A stretch of 64,000 nt of DNA from the NCBI RefSeq assembly GCF_007096355.1, contig NZ_VKDF01000002.1, positions 248,001 to 312,000 of the forward strand, read 5' to 3'. Of this stretch, positions 27,995-36,226 are shown in pieces. The notes beneath the pieces are model-generated. The model made no database searches. It saw only the letters and a program-made list of their open reading frames with translations, and was not told the DNA's origin. Position numbers and translations under genes: made by a program. Source of the stretch: Paracoccus sp. M683. GTDB lineage: Bacteria; Pseudomonadota; Alphaproteobacteria; Rhodobacterales; Rhodobacteraceae. How positions within the stretch are numbered: the first letter of the stretch is position 1; each line of letters begins with the position of its first letter.

Positions 27995-28969
27995 ATGAAC
28001 CGCAAGACATTCCTGACCGGACTGGCCGTATCTGCCATGCTGGCCGTGCCGGGGGTTGCCCTGGCCGAATATCCCGAACGCCCGATCGAGTTGATCGTGC
28101 CCTGGGGCGCGGGTGGCGGCACCGATGCCGTGGGGCGGATCTTTGCCCAGCTTTTGCAGGATGAACTGGGCACCCCGGTCAATGTGGTGAACCGCACTGG
28201 CGGCTCGGGCGTGGTGGGGCATTCGGCCATCGCCGGGGCCAATCCTGACGGCTATACCATCGGCATCATGACGATCGAGATCGACATGATGCACTGGCAG
28301 GGACTGACCGAACTGACCTATGCCGATTTCGATATTCTGGCGATGGTGAATGCCGATCCGGGCGGCCTGATGGTGGCCTCGGACAGCGAATATCAGGACG
28401 CCGCCACGCTGCGCGACGCGATCAAGGCCGGGGGCGCGGGGTCGTTCAAGGGCTCGGGCACCGGGCAGGGCGGCATCTGGCATCTGGGTGCGCTTGGCTG
28501 GCTGATGTCCGAGGAAATCCCTGTCGAAAACCTGACCTGGGTGCCAAGCGAAGGCGCGGCGGCGGGCCTGACCGACATGGTCGCGGGCGGGGTGAACCTT
28601 GTGCCATCATCGCTGGCCGAGGGGCGCGCGCTGATCGAGGCAGGGCGGGTGAAGCCGCTGGCCAGCATGTCGAACGAACGGCAAGCCCTGTTCCCCGACG
28701 TTCCAACGCTGAAGGAAGCGACGGGGTCGGACTGGACGCTGTCGGTCTGGCGCACCATCGCCGCGCCCAAGGGCATGCCCGAGGATGCCCGCGCCAAGCT
28801 GAACGCGGCCATCGAGGCCGCCTATAACAGCGAGACCTATCAGAATTTCATGAACGAGCGCGGCTTTGGCTTGCGTTGGGCCGGCCCCGAGGAAGCCACG
28901 CAGATCGTGGCCGAGGACGACGCCAATCTTGGCGCGGTCATGAAAGAGGCCGGTCTGGCCAAGGAATGA
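27995..28969 (+). CDS. tctC: tripartite tricarboxylate transporter receptor TctC
   Basis: A periplasmic solute-binding protein of 324 residues with a Sec signal peptide (residues 1-24, V-P-G-V-A-L-A). The Bug/TctC family start motif Y-P-E-R-P-I-E-L-I-V-P-W-G-A-G-G-G-T-D follows. It captures an organic acid and hands it to the TctA-TctB membrane complex. Ligand type cannot be read from sequence; the neighbouring sugar-acid enzymes suggest an aldonic or keto acid rather than citrate. GGGGGGAGAAA precedes the ATG at 27995. A strong hairpin follows the stop. Confidence 0.88.
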   Translation: MNRKTFLTGLAVSAMLAVPGVALAEYPERPIELIVPWGAGGGTDAVGRIFAQLLQDELGTPVNVVNRTGGSGVVGHSAIAGANPDGYTIGIMTIEIDMMHWQGLTELTYADFDILAMVNADPGGLMVASDSEYQDAATLRDAIKAGGAGSFKGSGTGQGGIWHLGALGWLMSEEIPVENLTWVPSEGAAAGLTDMVAGGVNLVPSSLAEGRALIEAGRVKPLASMSNERQALFPDVPTLKEATGSDWTLSVWRTIAAPKGMPEDARAKLNAAIEAAYNSETYQNFMNERGFGLRWAGPEEATQIVAEDDANLGAVMKEAGLAKE

Positions 28970-28974
28970 CCCAT

Positions 28975-29004
28975 CGCCGGGGCGGGGATGACCCTGCCCC
29001 GGCG
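28975..29004 (+). promoter_or_regulatory. hairpin between tctC and tctB
   Basis: CGCCGGGGC at 28975-28983 pairs perfectly with GCCCCGGCG at 28996-29004 (9 bp, 12-base loop). Such hairpins after receptor genes often protect the upstream mRNA so that receptor exceeds permease; no long T-run, so read-through is expected. Confidence 0.6.
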
Positions 29005-29024
29005 GTCTTTGGCAGGGGGCTGGC

Positions 29025-29489
29025 ATGAAGCTGGGCGATACATCCTTGGGGATATTGGTGCTGATCGGCGGGCTGGCCCTGTTCTGGGCCGGCCTTGGCT
29101 TTTCGCCGATCCCCGGACAGGTTTACGGCGCGCAGACCATGCCCAAGGCGGTGGGCGTGCTGTCCATCGGTCTGGGGCTGGCGCTGATCCTCAGCGGTCG
29201 GGCGGCGGGGCTGGCCGTCACAATTTCAGACTGGGCGCGCGATCCGGGGGCATGGGCGCGGCTGCTGTCGGCCATCGCGCTGATCGTCGCCTATATCCTG
29301 CTGGCCGGAACGCTGGGCTTTGCGCTGACGGCATTTGGCCTGCTGGTGGCGCTGATGCTGCTGACCGGCACCCGCGTGCTGACCGCTGTGATCGTCGCCA
29401 TCGGCACGGTGACCCTTGTGCAATATTCCTTTGGCCAGTTGCTGCGCGTGCCCTTGCCGCGCGGCGATCTGCTGGCCTTGCCGTTCTAG
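29025..29489 (+). CDS. tctB: tripartite tricarboxylate transporter small subunit TctB
   Basis: A 154-residue membrane protein with four predicted helices (about residues 8-26, 40-58, 82-103 and 108-140), matching the TctB family in size and topology. It forms the membrane complex with TctA; its sequence is poorly conserved in general, so position between tctC and tctA carries much of the evidence. It starts at the ATG at 29025 with GCAGGGGG upstream and ends 9 bases before tctA. Confidence 0.82.
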   Translation: MKLGDTSLGILVLIGGLALFWAGLGFSPIPGQVYGAQTMPKAVGVLSIGLGLALILSGRAAGLAVTISDWARDPGAWARLLSAIALIVAYILLAGTLGFALTAFGLLVALMLLTGTRVLTAVIVAIGTVTLVQYSFGQLLRVPLPRGDLLALPF

Positions 29490-29498
29490 GGGGCCGCG

Positions 29499-30986
29499 AT
29501 GAACGTGCTTGGTCAGGCCTTAGCGCTGGTTGCTGATCCCTATGTGCTGCTGGTCATGCTGGCCTCGGGGATTTTCGGGCTGTTCGTCGGCTCGATCCCC
29601 GGATTGACGGCGACGATGGCGACGGCGCTTCTGGTGCCGATCACCTTCTTCATGGACCCGGTCCCCGCCATTGCGGCCATCGTCACCGCCGCCGCCATGT
29701 CGATTTTTGCCGGCGACATCCCCGGCGCGCTGCTGCGCATCCCCGGCACGCCCGCCAGCGCCGCCTATGTCGAGGATGCCTATCGCATGACCCGCGACGG
29801 ACGATCCCGCGATGCGCTTGGCGCGGTGCTGGTCTTTTCCGCGATCGGAGGCATCTTTGGCACGCTTATCCTGATCCTCGCCTCGCCCGCGCTGGCGGAA
29901 ATCGCGCTGAAGTTTTCCTCGTTCGAGTATTTCTGGCTGGTGGTGCTGGGCCTGTCCTGCGCCATCTTCGTCTCGCCCGGCTCGCCGCTGAGGGCTATGG
30001 TGTCGCTGGTGATCGGGCTGTTCGCGGCCACCATCGGCATGGACAACCCGGCCGCCCAAGCGCGGTTCACCTTTGGCAATCTCGACCTTCTGGCGGGCGT
30101 CTCTTTCATCCCGGCGATGATCGGCCTTTTCGCGGCCGCCGAGGTGTTCCGCGCCATGGTTCATGGCCGCAAGGGCGCGACGGCCCCGTTGCAGCCTGAC
30201 ACCAAGGGCCTGTTCAGCAGCCAGATTGCCAATATGCGCCGCTATCCCGTGCAGGCCCTGCGCGGCAGCGGGCTGGGCACGCTGATCGGCGCGTTGCCGG
30301 GGGCGGGGGCGGATATCGCGGCCTGGATTTCCTATGCGGTGTCGAAGCGCTTTTCCCGCACGCCCGAGAGGTTCGGCCACGGCCATGTCGAGGGGCTGGT
30401 CGAGGCCGGCGCTTCCAACAATGCCGCCGTCAGCGGTGCGTGGATCCCGGCGCTGGTCTTTGGCATTCCCGGCGATTCCATCACCGCCATCGTCATTGGC
30501 GTCCTGTATGTGAAGGGCATGAACCCCGGCCCGACGATCTTTCTGCACGAGCCGCAGCTGATCTATGCGCTGTTCATCGTCTTTCTGCTGGCCAATCTGC
30601 TGATGCTGCCGCTTGGCTGGCTGGCGATCCGTCTGGCCTCGCGCGTGCTGAAGGTGCCGCAGAAGGTGCTGATGCCGATCATCCTGCTGTTCTGCATCGT
30701 CGGCGCCTTCTCGATCACCAATTCGGCCTATGGCGTGGTGTTGATGCTGGTCTTTGGCGTCCTGGGCTTTCTGATGGAGGAAAACGACATCCCCATCGCC
30801 CCCGCGATCCTTGGGCTGGTCCTTGGCCCGATGCTGGAGAAGAACTTCATCACCTCGATGATCAAGGCCGATGGCAACTGGCTGGCCTTCTTCGAGCGCC
30901 CCATCGCCGCCGGTATCGGCGCGCTGGCGATTTTGGTCTGGCTGGTGCCGCTGGTGCGGCTGATCCTGCGCCGGCGGGCGGCCTAG
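29499..30986 (+). CDS. tctA: tripartite tricarboxylate transporter large subunit TctA
   Basis: The ion-coupled translocation subunit, 495 residues and about twelve helices. Family motifs are clear: F-G-L-F-V-G-S-I-P-G-L-T-A-T-M near residue 22, I-P-G-A-L-L-R-I-P-G-T-P, G-A-L-P-G-A-G-A near 265, and E-A-G-A-S-N-N-A near 307. The last codon overlaps the stop of the convergent isomerase gene in a shared CTAG, so there is no room for a terminator. It completes the tctCBA operon. Confidence 0.92.
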   Translation: MNVLGQALALVADPYVLLVMLASGIFGLFVGSIPGLTATMATALLVPITFFMDPVPAIAAIVTAAAMSIFAGDIPGALLRIPGTPASAAYVEDAYRMTRDGRSRDALGAVLVFSAIGGIFGTLILILASPALAEIALKFSSFEYFWLVVLGLSCAIFVSPGSPLRAMVSLVIGLFAATIGMDNPAAQARFTFGNLDLLAGVSFIPAMIGLFAAAEVFRAMVHGRKGATAPLQPDTKGLFSSQIANMRRYPVQALRGSGLGTLIGALPGAGADIAAWISYAVSKRFSRTPERFGHGHVEGLVEAGASNNAAVSGAWIPALVFGIPGDSITAIVIGVLYVKGMNPGPTIFLHEPQLIYALFIVFLLANLLMLPLGWLAIRLASRVLKVPQKVLMPIILLFCIVGAFSITNSAYGVVLMLVFGVLGFLMEENDIPIAPAILGLVLGPMLEKNFITSMIKADGNWLAFFERPIAAGIGALAILVWLVPLVRLILRRRAA

Positions 30987-31741
30987 ACCAGCGCGGTCAT
31001 CCAGCCAAGCGTCGGCTCGACCGGGCCGCCGGGGCGGTATTCGGCGCCCAGGGGCCGGGTCCAGCCCATCGCGTCGATGGCGGCGAAGATGTGGCGGTAG
31101 TCGACCTCGCCCCGGTCGGGCGCGCCACGGCCGGGGACGGCGGCGAACTGGATATGGCCGATGATCGGCGCCAGCGCCTGCAAGCGGCGGGTCAGATCGC
31201 CCCCCATGATCTGCATGTGATAGCAGTCGAACATCAGCCGCAGATTGGGCCGGGCAAGTGCCGCGATGATCTCGGCCGCATGTTCGGCGCGGTTCAGGAA
31301 ATAGCCGGGCGCGTCGAAGATGTTCAGCGGCTCGATCAGGATCACCGCACCCTGCGTCGCCGCCTTGTCGCAGGCATGGCCCAGATTGGCGCGAAAGGCA
31401 GCCTCGGCCTGCGGGCCCAAGGCGATGCCGGCCATCACATGCACTGCGCCACAACCGATCCGGGCGGCATAATCCAGCGCGCGGTCAATCTCGGCCCGCG
31501 CCTCGGCCTCGCGGCCGGGCAGGGCGGCCAGACCGTTCTCGCCCGGCTGGCCGCGCAGCGTGTTCAGCCCCAGCATCGGCAGGCCGGTCGCCGCCAGCGC
31601 GGCCTTTACCGCCGTCGGATCGGTGTCATAGGGCCAGTGGCATTCAACGGCATCGAAACCCGCCGCCGCCGCAGCGTGGATGGCCTGCGGCAAAGGCAGG
31701 TCATTCCACAGAAAACCCAGATTGGCGGAAAAACGGGGCAT
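30983..31741 (-). CDS. hydroxypyruvate isomerase family protein, OtnI-like
   Basis: A 252-residue TIM-barrel sugar isomerase of the xylose-isomerase-like (AP endonuclease 2) superfamily. Metal-ligand segments include I-E-P-L-N near residue 140, F-D-C-Y-H-M near 173, H-I-Q-F-A near 203 and the final G-A-E-Y-R-P. Both length and motifs fit hydroxypyruvate isomerase and its close relative OtnI (2-oxo-tetronate isomerase); the neighbouring OtnC-like gene favours the latter. It starts inside the stop codon of that gene (ATGA overlap), so the two are coupled. Confidence 0.8.
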   Translation of the reverse strand: MPRFSANLGFLWNDLPLPQAIHAAAAAGFDAVECHWPYDTDPTAVKAALAATGLPMLGLNTLRGQPGENGLAALPGREAEARAEIDRALDYAARIGCGAVHVMAGIALGPQAEAAFRANLGHACDKAATQGAVILIEPLNIFDAPGYFLNRAEHAAEIIAALARPNLRLMFDCYHMQIMGGDLTRRLQALAPIIGHIQFAAVPGRGAPDRGEVDYRHIFAAIDAMGWTRPLGAEYRPGGPVEPTLGWMTALV

Positions 31742-32391
31742 CAGTCATCCCACGCAATCTTGTGGGCATGGACAAGGTCAGCCACCTGATCTTGTGTCAG
31801 CACCCGTGCCGGCATCCCGCGCAGCATCAGGGCCAGCCGGGCCGTGGCCTCTAGTTCCTCGATGGCGTTGCAGGCGGCTTCGGGGGTCTTGCCGGCGACC
31901 ACCGGGCCATGATTGGCCAGCATCACCGCCGCGCGGCGGCCGTCCAGTCCGCGCACGGCATCGCCCATGGCAGCATCGCCGGGGCGGAAATAGGGCAGCA
32001 GCTTGACCCGCCCCAAAAGCATGATCGCATAGGGTGTCAGTGGCGGCAGAAAGTCATCTGTATCCGCATCGGGCAGCATCGACAGCGCGACCGAGTGGCA
32101 GCTGTGCAGATGCACCACCGCACCCGTGCCGTCGCGCGTGTCGTAAAACGCCCGGTGCAGCGGCATTTCCTTGGTCGGTGCGTCACCGCCGACATGGTGC
32201 CCGGCTGCGTCGAACCGGGCCAGCCGCGCCGGGTCCAGCCGGCCAAAGCTGGACCCCGTGGGCGAGACCAGCAACCCGCCATCATCGGTGCGCGCCGAGA
32301 TATTCCCGGTCGATCCATGCGTCAGGCCGCGCGCGTAAAGCGACGCGGCCAGATCGCACAGGGTTTCGCGCAGGCGGGTCTCGGGCGTCAT
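31741..32391 (-). CDS. class II aldolase/adducin family, OtnC-like decarboxylase
   Basis: A 216-residue zinc enzyme of the class II aldolase family. The zinc histidines appear in V-V-H-L-H-S-C-H-S near residue 90 and in A-N-H-G-P-V-V near 154; the catalytic Glu is probably in T-K-E-M-P-L-H near 73, and G-L-T-H-G-S-T-G-N-I-S is at the N-terminus. The combination with an OtnI-like isomerase points to 3-oxo-tetronate 4-phosphate decarboxylase (OtnC), though no OtnK-type kinase is seen here. It could instead be an aldolase for another sugar-acid intermediate. It overlaps the FAH gene by 4 bases (ATGA). Confidence 0.78.
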   Translation of the reverse strand: MTPETRLRETLCDLAASLYARGLTHGSTGNISARTDDGGLLVSPTGSSFGRLDPARLARFDAAGHHVGGDAPTKEMPLHRAFYDTRDGTGAVVHLHSCHSVALSMLPDADTDDFLPPLTPYAIMLLGRVKLLPYFRPGDAAMGDAVRGLDGRRAAVMLANHGPVVAGKTPEAACNAIEELEATARLALMLRGMPARVLTQDQVADLVHAHKIAWDD

Positions 32392-33242
32392 CCGCCGATG
32401 GTGCGTTGCGTCTGCTCGCCCAGCCCGTCGATCCCCAGGCGCATGGTCTGACCGGGTTTCAGGAAAACCGGCGGCTTCTGGCCCAGGCCCACGCCCGGCG
32501 GGGTGCCCGTGGTGATCACATCGCCCGGCATCAGCCGCATGAAGCGCGAGCAATAGGCGACCAGCGCCGCCACGCCGAACACCATCGTCCGGGTGGTGCC
32601 GTTCTGATAGCGCCTGCCGTCGACTTCCAGCCACATGTTCAGATCCTGCGGATCGGGGATCTCGTCACGGGTGACCATCCAGGGACCGATCGGGCCGAAG
32701 GTGTCGAACCCTTTGCCCTTGTCCCAGGTCGCGCCACGCTCGATCTGCCATTCGCGTTCGCTTACATCGTTGATGGTGCAATAGCCGGCCACATGATCCA
32801 GCGCGTCGGATTCCTCGATATTGGTGCCGCCCTTGCCGATGATCACGCCAAGTTCGACCTCCCAATCGGTCTTGGTCGAGCCCTTGGGGATGACGATGTC
32901 ATCGTCCGGCCCGCAGATGCAGGTGATCCATTTGTTGAAGACGACCGGCTCATCTGGCACAGCAAGGCCGCTTTCGGCGGCGTGATCGGCATAGTTCAGG
33001 CCGATGGCGATGAATTTGCCCACCTGGCCGACGCAGGCGCCAAGGCGCAGCCCGTTCTGCGGCTTGCCGTCCACCACGGGCAGCGATCCGACGTCGATGG
33101 CCGCCAGTTTCGCCAGCCCTTCGGGCGTCAACACCGCGCCGGCGATGTCATCCACATGGCCCGACAGGTCGCGGACCTGGCCCTGATCGTCCAGCAGGCC
33201 CGGCTTTTCGGCGCCAACAGGGCCGTAACGCAGCAATTTCAT
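32388..33242 (-). CDS. fumarylacetoacetate hydrolase family protein
   Basis: A 284-residue FAH-fold enzyme. Visible are the N-terminal lid (M-K-L-L-R-Y-G), the I-G-L-N-Y-A-D-H motif near residue 79, the metal ligands in D-W-E-V-E-L-G-V near 126, and T-G-T-P-P-G-V-G near 247. Family members cleave a C-C bond in beta-diketo or acylpyruvate acids. The closest group by length and motifs is 2,4-diketo-3-deoxy-L-fuconate hydrolase/ureidoglycolate lyase-like. Adjacent to an SDR dehydrogenase, the diketo-sugar-acid role is the better reading. Its start at 33242 lies 21 bases after the SDR stop. Confidence 0.83.
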   Translation of the reverse strand: MKLLRYGPVGAEKPGLLDDQGQVRDLSGHVDDIAGAVLTPEGLAKLAAIDVGSLPVVDGKPQNGLRLGACVGQVGKFIAIGLNYADHAAESGLAVPDEPVVFNKWITCICGPDDDIVIPKGSTKTDWEVELGVIIGKGGTNIEESDALDHVAGYCTINDVSEREWQIERGATWDKGKGFDTFGPIGPWMVTRDEIPDPQDLNMWLEVDGRRYQNGTTRTMVFGVAALVAYCSRFMRLMPGDVITTGTPPGVGLGQKPPVFLKPGQTMRLGIDGLGEQTQRTIGG

Positions 33243-33263
33243 CGCAATTCCTCCTCAATCGCG

Positions 33264-34007
33264 TCAGATCGTGACGCCGCCATCGACCAGAACGGCCTGG
33301 CCGGTCACAAAGCGGCTTTCATCCGATAGCAGATAGATGACAACAGGCGTCATATCGTCCACGGTGGCAAGTCGTCCCATGGGCTGACGCGCTATAAAGT
33401 CTTTCTCGGCCTGGACGGGGTCGGCGGCGCTGGCGATGCGGCCGCGCAGGCTGGGCGTGTCGACCGTGCCGGGGCACAGCGCATTGGCGCGCAGGCCCGA
33501 TGTCACGTAATCCGCCGCGATGGATTTCGTCAGCCCGATCACGGCGGCCTTGGACGTGCCATAGGCGCAGCGGTTCGGGAACCCCTTCACCGAGGATGCC
33601 ATCGAGGCCATGTTCAGGATCGAGGCGCTGCCGGTTTCCGCCGCCCGCGCCAGCAGCCCCGGCATGAAGGCACGTGTGACATGGAACATCGCGTCGATAT
33701 TCAGGACGAAGCTAAGATCCCAATCCTCGATCGTGCAGGTCTCCAGCGTGCCGTTCACGACGATGCCGGCGCAGTTGAACAGCCCGTCCAGCGGCGGAAT
33801 CTGCGCGGCCAGCGCCGTGATGGCCTGCCGGTCGGTCACGTCCAGCGCGGCAATCTGGATGCCATGGTCCTGCAACCCGTCCAGCAGCCCGGCATCGCGG
33901 TCGGTCGCCCAGACCGTCGCGCCCTCGGCCGCGCAGGCGATGGCCGAGGCACGCCCCATGCCCTGACCCGCCGCCGTGATCAGGATCGTCTTTCCCTTCA
34001 GTCGCAT
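33264..34007 (-). CDS. SDR family oxidoreductase, 2-keto-3-deoxy-fuconate dehydrogenase-like
   Basis: A 247-residue short-chain dehydrogenase. The NAD-binding glycine motif T-A-A-G-Q-G-M-G is at 11-18 and the catalytic triad is Ser135, Tyr149 and Lys153; N-C-A-G at 78-81 replaces the usual N-N-A-G. The T-A-A-G-Q-G-M-G form and length match the BDH2/DHRS6-like group that includes 2-keto-3-deoxy-L-fuconate 4-dehydrogenase. Together with the FAH gene it would oxidise and then split a deoxy-keto sugar acid. The ATG at 34007 with GAGGAGGGG is the start. A 12-bp palindrome lies 31 bases upstream. Confidence 0.82.
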   Translation of the reverse strand: MRLKGKTILITAAGQGMGRASAIACAAEGATVWATDRDAGLLDGLQDHGIQIAALDVTDRQAITALAAQIPPLDGLFNCAGIVVNGTLETCTIEDWDLSFVLNIDAMFHVTRAFMPGLLARAAETGSASILNMASMASSVKGFPNRCAYGTSKAAVIGLTKSIAADYVTSGLRANALCPGTVDTPSLRGRIASAADPVQAEKDFIARQPMGRLATVDDMTPVVIYLLSDESRFVTGQAVLVDGGVTI

Positions 34008-34037
34008 GTTGCCGCCCCTCCTCAGCTGGTTGGGTTT

Positions 34038-34049
34038 TTGGTATACCAA
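34038..34049. promoter_or_regulatory. TTGGTATACCAA operator before the SDR operon
   Basis: A perfect 12-bp palindrome, TTGGTATACCAA, 31 bases before the SDR start codon and 22 bases after the kinase stop. It has the form of the UxuR/ExuR-type GntR operator. On the minus strand TATACC inside it could serve as the -10 box with CTGGCA 16 bases upstream, so binding would block transcription of SDR-FAH-aldolase-isomerase. Confidence 0.6.
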
Positions 34050-34070
34050 GATGGTGATTTGTGCCAGAGC

Positions 34071-35548
34071 CTATTGCGGCGTCCCGTGCCGGGCCTCGTC
34101 CTCCAGCGCGTCGATCTGGGCGCGATGCTGTTGCAGTTGCAGATAGACCTGCCAGTCGCGCTGCCGGCGGGCACGGGCGGCGGGGTCGGGCCGGGTGATC
34201 TGGGCGGGCAGGGCAAAGACATCGCGGGCGGCACGGATACCGCCCATCTGCGGCGCCGCGGCAGCAATGGCGGTGCCACGCAAAACGGCATCCTCGGGCT
34301 GCCAGTGGATCTCGGCCCCGGTTGCATCGGCGTAAAGCTGACGCAGCAGCGGCGCGCGGGCCTGACCGCCGGCCATGGCCAGCCGGGGCGCTTCGGCCAG
34401 CCCCATATGCGCGATGACCTGCCGCGTGCCCAGGGCGATACCGACGGCCGCGCGCCAATACAGCGCGTCCAGTGCCGGCGGACTGCGATCCAGCGTCGCG
34501 CCATGGATCACCCCCCGCATCAGCGGGTCGGCAAAGGGCGTGCGGCTGCCCTTGATGTCGGGCAGCACATGGATGCCGGCGCCCGGTTCCTGCTGATCGG
34601 GGCGCAGCCGTGACAGGATCTGACCATGGCTTTGCTGTTCGGGATAGTGCTGGCGGATCCGTTCCAGCAGCGCGCCGGTGGCGGATTGGCCGCCTTCGCT
34701 GACGGCCTCGCCGGGCAGGATGGCATCGGGATAAGGGCCCCAGACAGCGGCGGTCGGCGGCACGCCAGCGGCCATGACGCAATTCGATGTTCCCGCGATC
34801 AGAACCGGCATGTCCGCTGCCGCCCCAAGCGCGCCGGCAAAGGCGTCGATCAGCCCCGTCGCGACCTGACAGCCGGTGGTCAGCCCCAGCTGGTCCGCGA
34901 CATCTGCGCGGATCGGACCGATGGGCGCGCCGGGTGGCAGAACCGCGCCATCGCGCGGCATCGCCGCCAGCCCCAGCCCGGCCAGCAGGTCCAGCTGCCA
35001 GCCGCCCCGATCCGCGATGAATGGCCATTTCGCGGCCATCGCGCAAAGCGATCGCGCCGCCACCCCGGTCGCGGCAAAGGCCAGCTGATCGCCCAGATCA
35101 TGCACCGCCCGCAACCCCGCCCAGATCTCTGGCCGGTGCCGGGCCAGCCAGATCAGCTTGGGCGTCTGCATTTCGGGCGAGACCTGCCCCCCGCCAATGT
35201 CGCAACAGCGTGGCCGGTGGCGGCCAGTTCCGCAGCCTCTGCCGTGGCGCGATGGTCGTGCCAGGCGATCACATCGGGGGCGAATCCCGGCGCGTCGACA
35301 TAAAGCGAGCAGGTCGCGTCAAAAGCCAGCGCCGCAACATCGCCGGGCGCGGCGCCGGCCATGCTGCGGGCCTCGTGCAGGGCCTGGGCCACGGCCTGCC
35401 AGATCTCGGCGAAATCATAGCCGGCATGGCCGTCATCGGTCGTCAGCGTGGAAAACCCATGGCTTGCCCGTGCCAGCAACCGGCCGTCGGGACCAAAGAT
35501 TGCGGCCCGCGCGCGGGCGCTGCCGACGTCAACGGCACTGATCAGCAA
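34071..35548 (-). pseudogene. FGGY-family pentulose kinase, frameshifted
   Basis: Two frames together make one FGGY sugar kinase. The N-terminal part (from the ATG at 35548) has the phosphate-binding A-V-D-V-G-S-A-R-A-R and A-F-D-A-T-C-S motifs and continues to L-A-G-G. The rest continues in another frame from G-Q-V-S-P-E-M-Q-T-P-K with G-L-I-D-A-F-A-G and I-A-G-T-S-N-C. The switch falls exactly in a run of six C (35187-35192; G6 on the coding strand). Adding one base restores a single frame of 492 residues. F-D-A-T-C-S and G-L-I-D-A-x-A-G point to the ribulokinase-like FGGY group. It may be a real mutation or a sequencing error in the homopolymer. Confidence 0.8.
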
Positions 35549-35559
35549 GACTGTCTCCC

Positions 35560-36219
35560 TCAGCCCATCCGGCTGAGAGTGTCGGGCAGATCGGCCGCAT
35601 GTTCAACCAGCGCGTCGGGCTTCAGTGCGGCAAGCCTGTCGGCCAGGCGCGCCGGGCCGGCATGGCCACCGCCCAGAAAGCCGATCACCCGCATTCCCGC
35701 GGCCTGCGCGGCGCGGATGCCGGCGGGGCTGTCCTCGATCACCACGCAATCGGCGGGGCTGGCGCCAAGGCGGTCGGCCGCCAGCAGGAACAGATCAGGC
35801 GCGGGCTTGCCGTTCTGGACCATGCTTGCCGAATAGACATGTGGCGCGAAACGGTCCCACAGCCCGGTCAGCCCAAGCGAAAGGCGCAGCCGTTCCGGGC
35901 TGCTGGACGAGGCGACGGCACGCGGGCCGTCCAGCCGTGCCAGGGCTTCGGGCATGCCGGGTATCGCGGTCAGATCCTGGCGAAAGCGTTGCGCCAGCCG
36001 GTCGCGATAATCCGCCAGATCCGGGGTGATGTCGATGCCGAAGCGGTCGCGCAGATAGGCGATTTCATGGCTGGCCGAGGTGCCCAGGAACAGGTCATAG
36101 GCCTGCGTCTCGGTGATCGGCACCTGGCGCGCGTGGATCACGCGCATCAATTCGGTCATCGACAGAACCTCGCTGTCGATCAATACGCCGTCGCAATCAA
36201 AGATCAGCGCCCGGCTCAC
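35560..36219 (-). CDS. HAD-superfamily sugar phosphatase/phosphomutase-like hydrolase
   Basis: A 219-residue HAD hydrolase with a helical cap (subfamily I). Motif I I-F-D-C-D-G-V-L-I-D-S is at residues 5-15 (nucleophile Asp7), motif II is A-S-S-S-S near 113, motif III is N-G-K-P-A-P-D near 147, and motif IV is V-I-E-D-S-P-A-G near 170. This is the beta-phosphoglucomutase/GPH-like pattern, acting on small sugar phosphates. The GTG at 36219 fits the family N-terminus and lies 7 bases after the mannitol dehydrogenase stop; an ATG further up runs inside that gene. Sits in the polyol operon, so a polyol- or ketose-phosphate is the likely substrate. Confidence 0.84.
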   Translation of the reverse strand: MSRALIFDCDGVLIDSEVLSMTELMRVIHARQVPITETQAYDLFLGTSASHEIAYLRDRFGIDITPDLADYRDRLAQRFRQDLTAIPGMPEALARLDGPRAVASSSSPERLRLSLGLTGLWDRFAPHVYSASMVQNGKPAPDLFLLAADRLGASPADCVVIEDSPAGIRAAQAAGMRVIGFLGGGHAGPARLADRLAALKPDALVEHAADLPDTLSRMG

Positions 36220-36226
36220 GCTTTGC

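Noticed and set aside
29520..31454. A 644-codon minus-strand frame through tctA
   Set aside because: Its translation is highly charged repeats of R-D-Q-H type, a shadow of the TctA membrane protein; the isomerase gene explains the right part in another frame.
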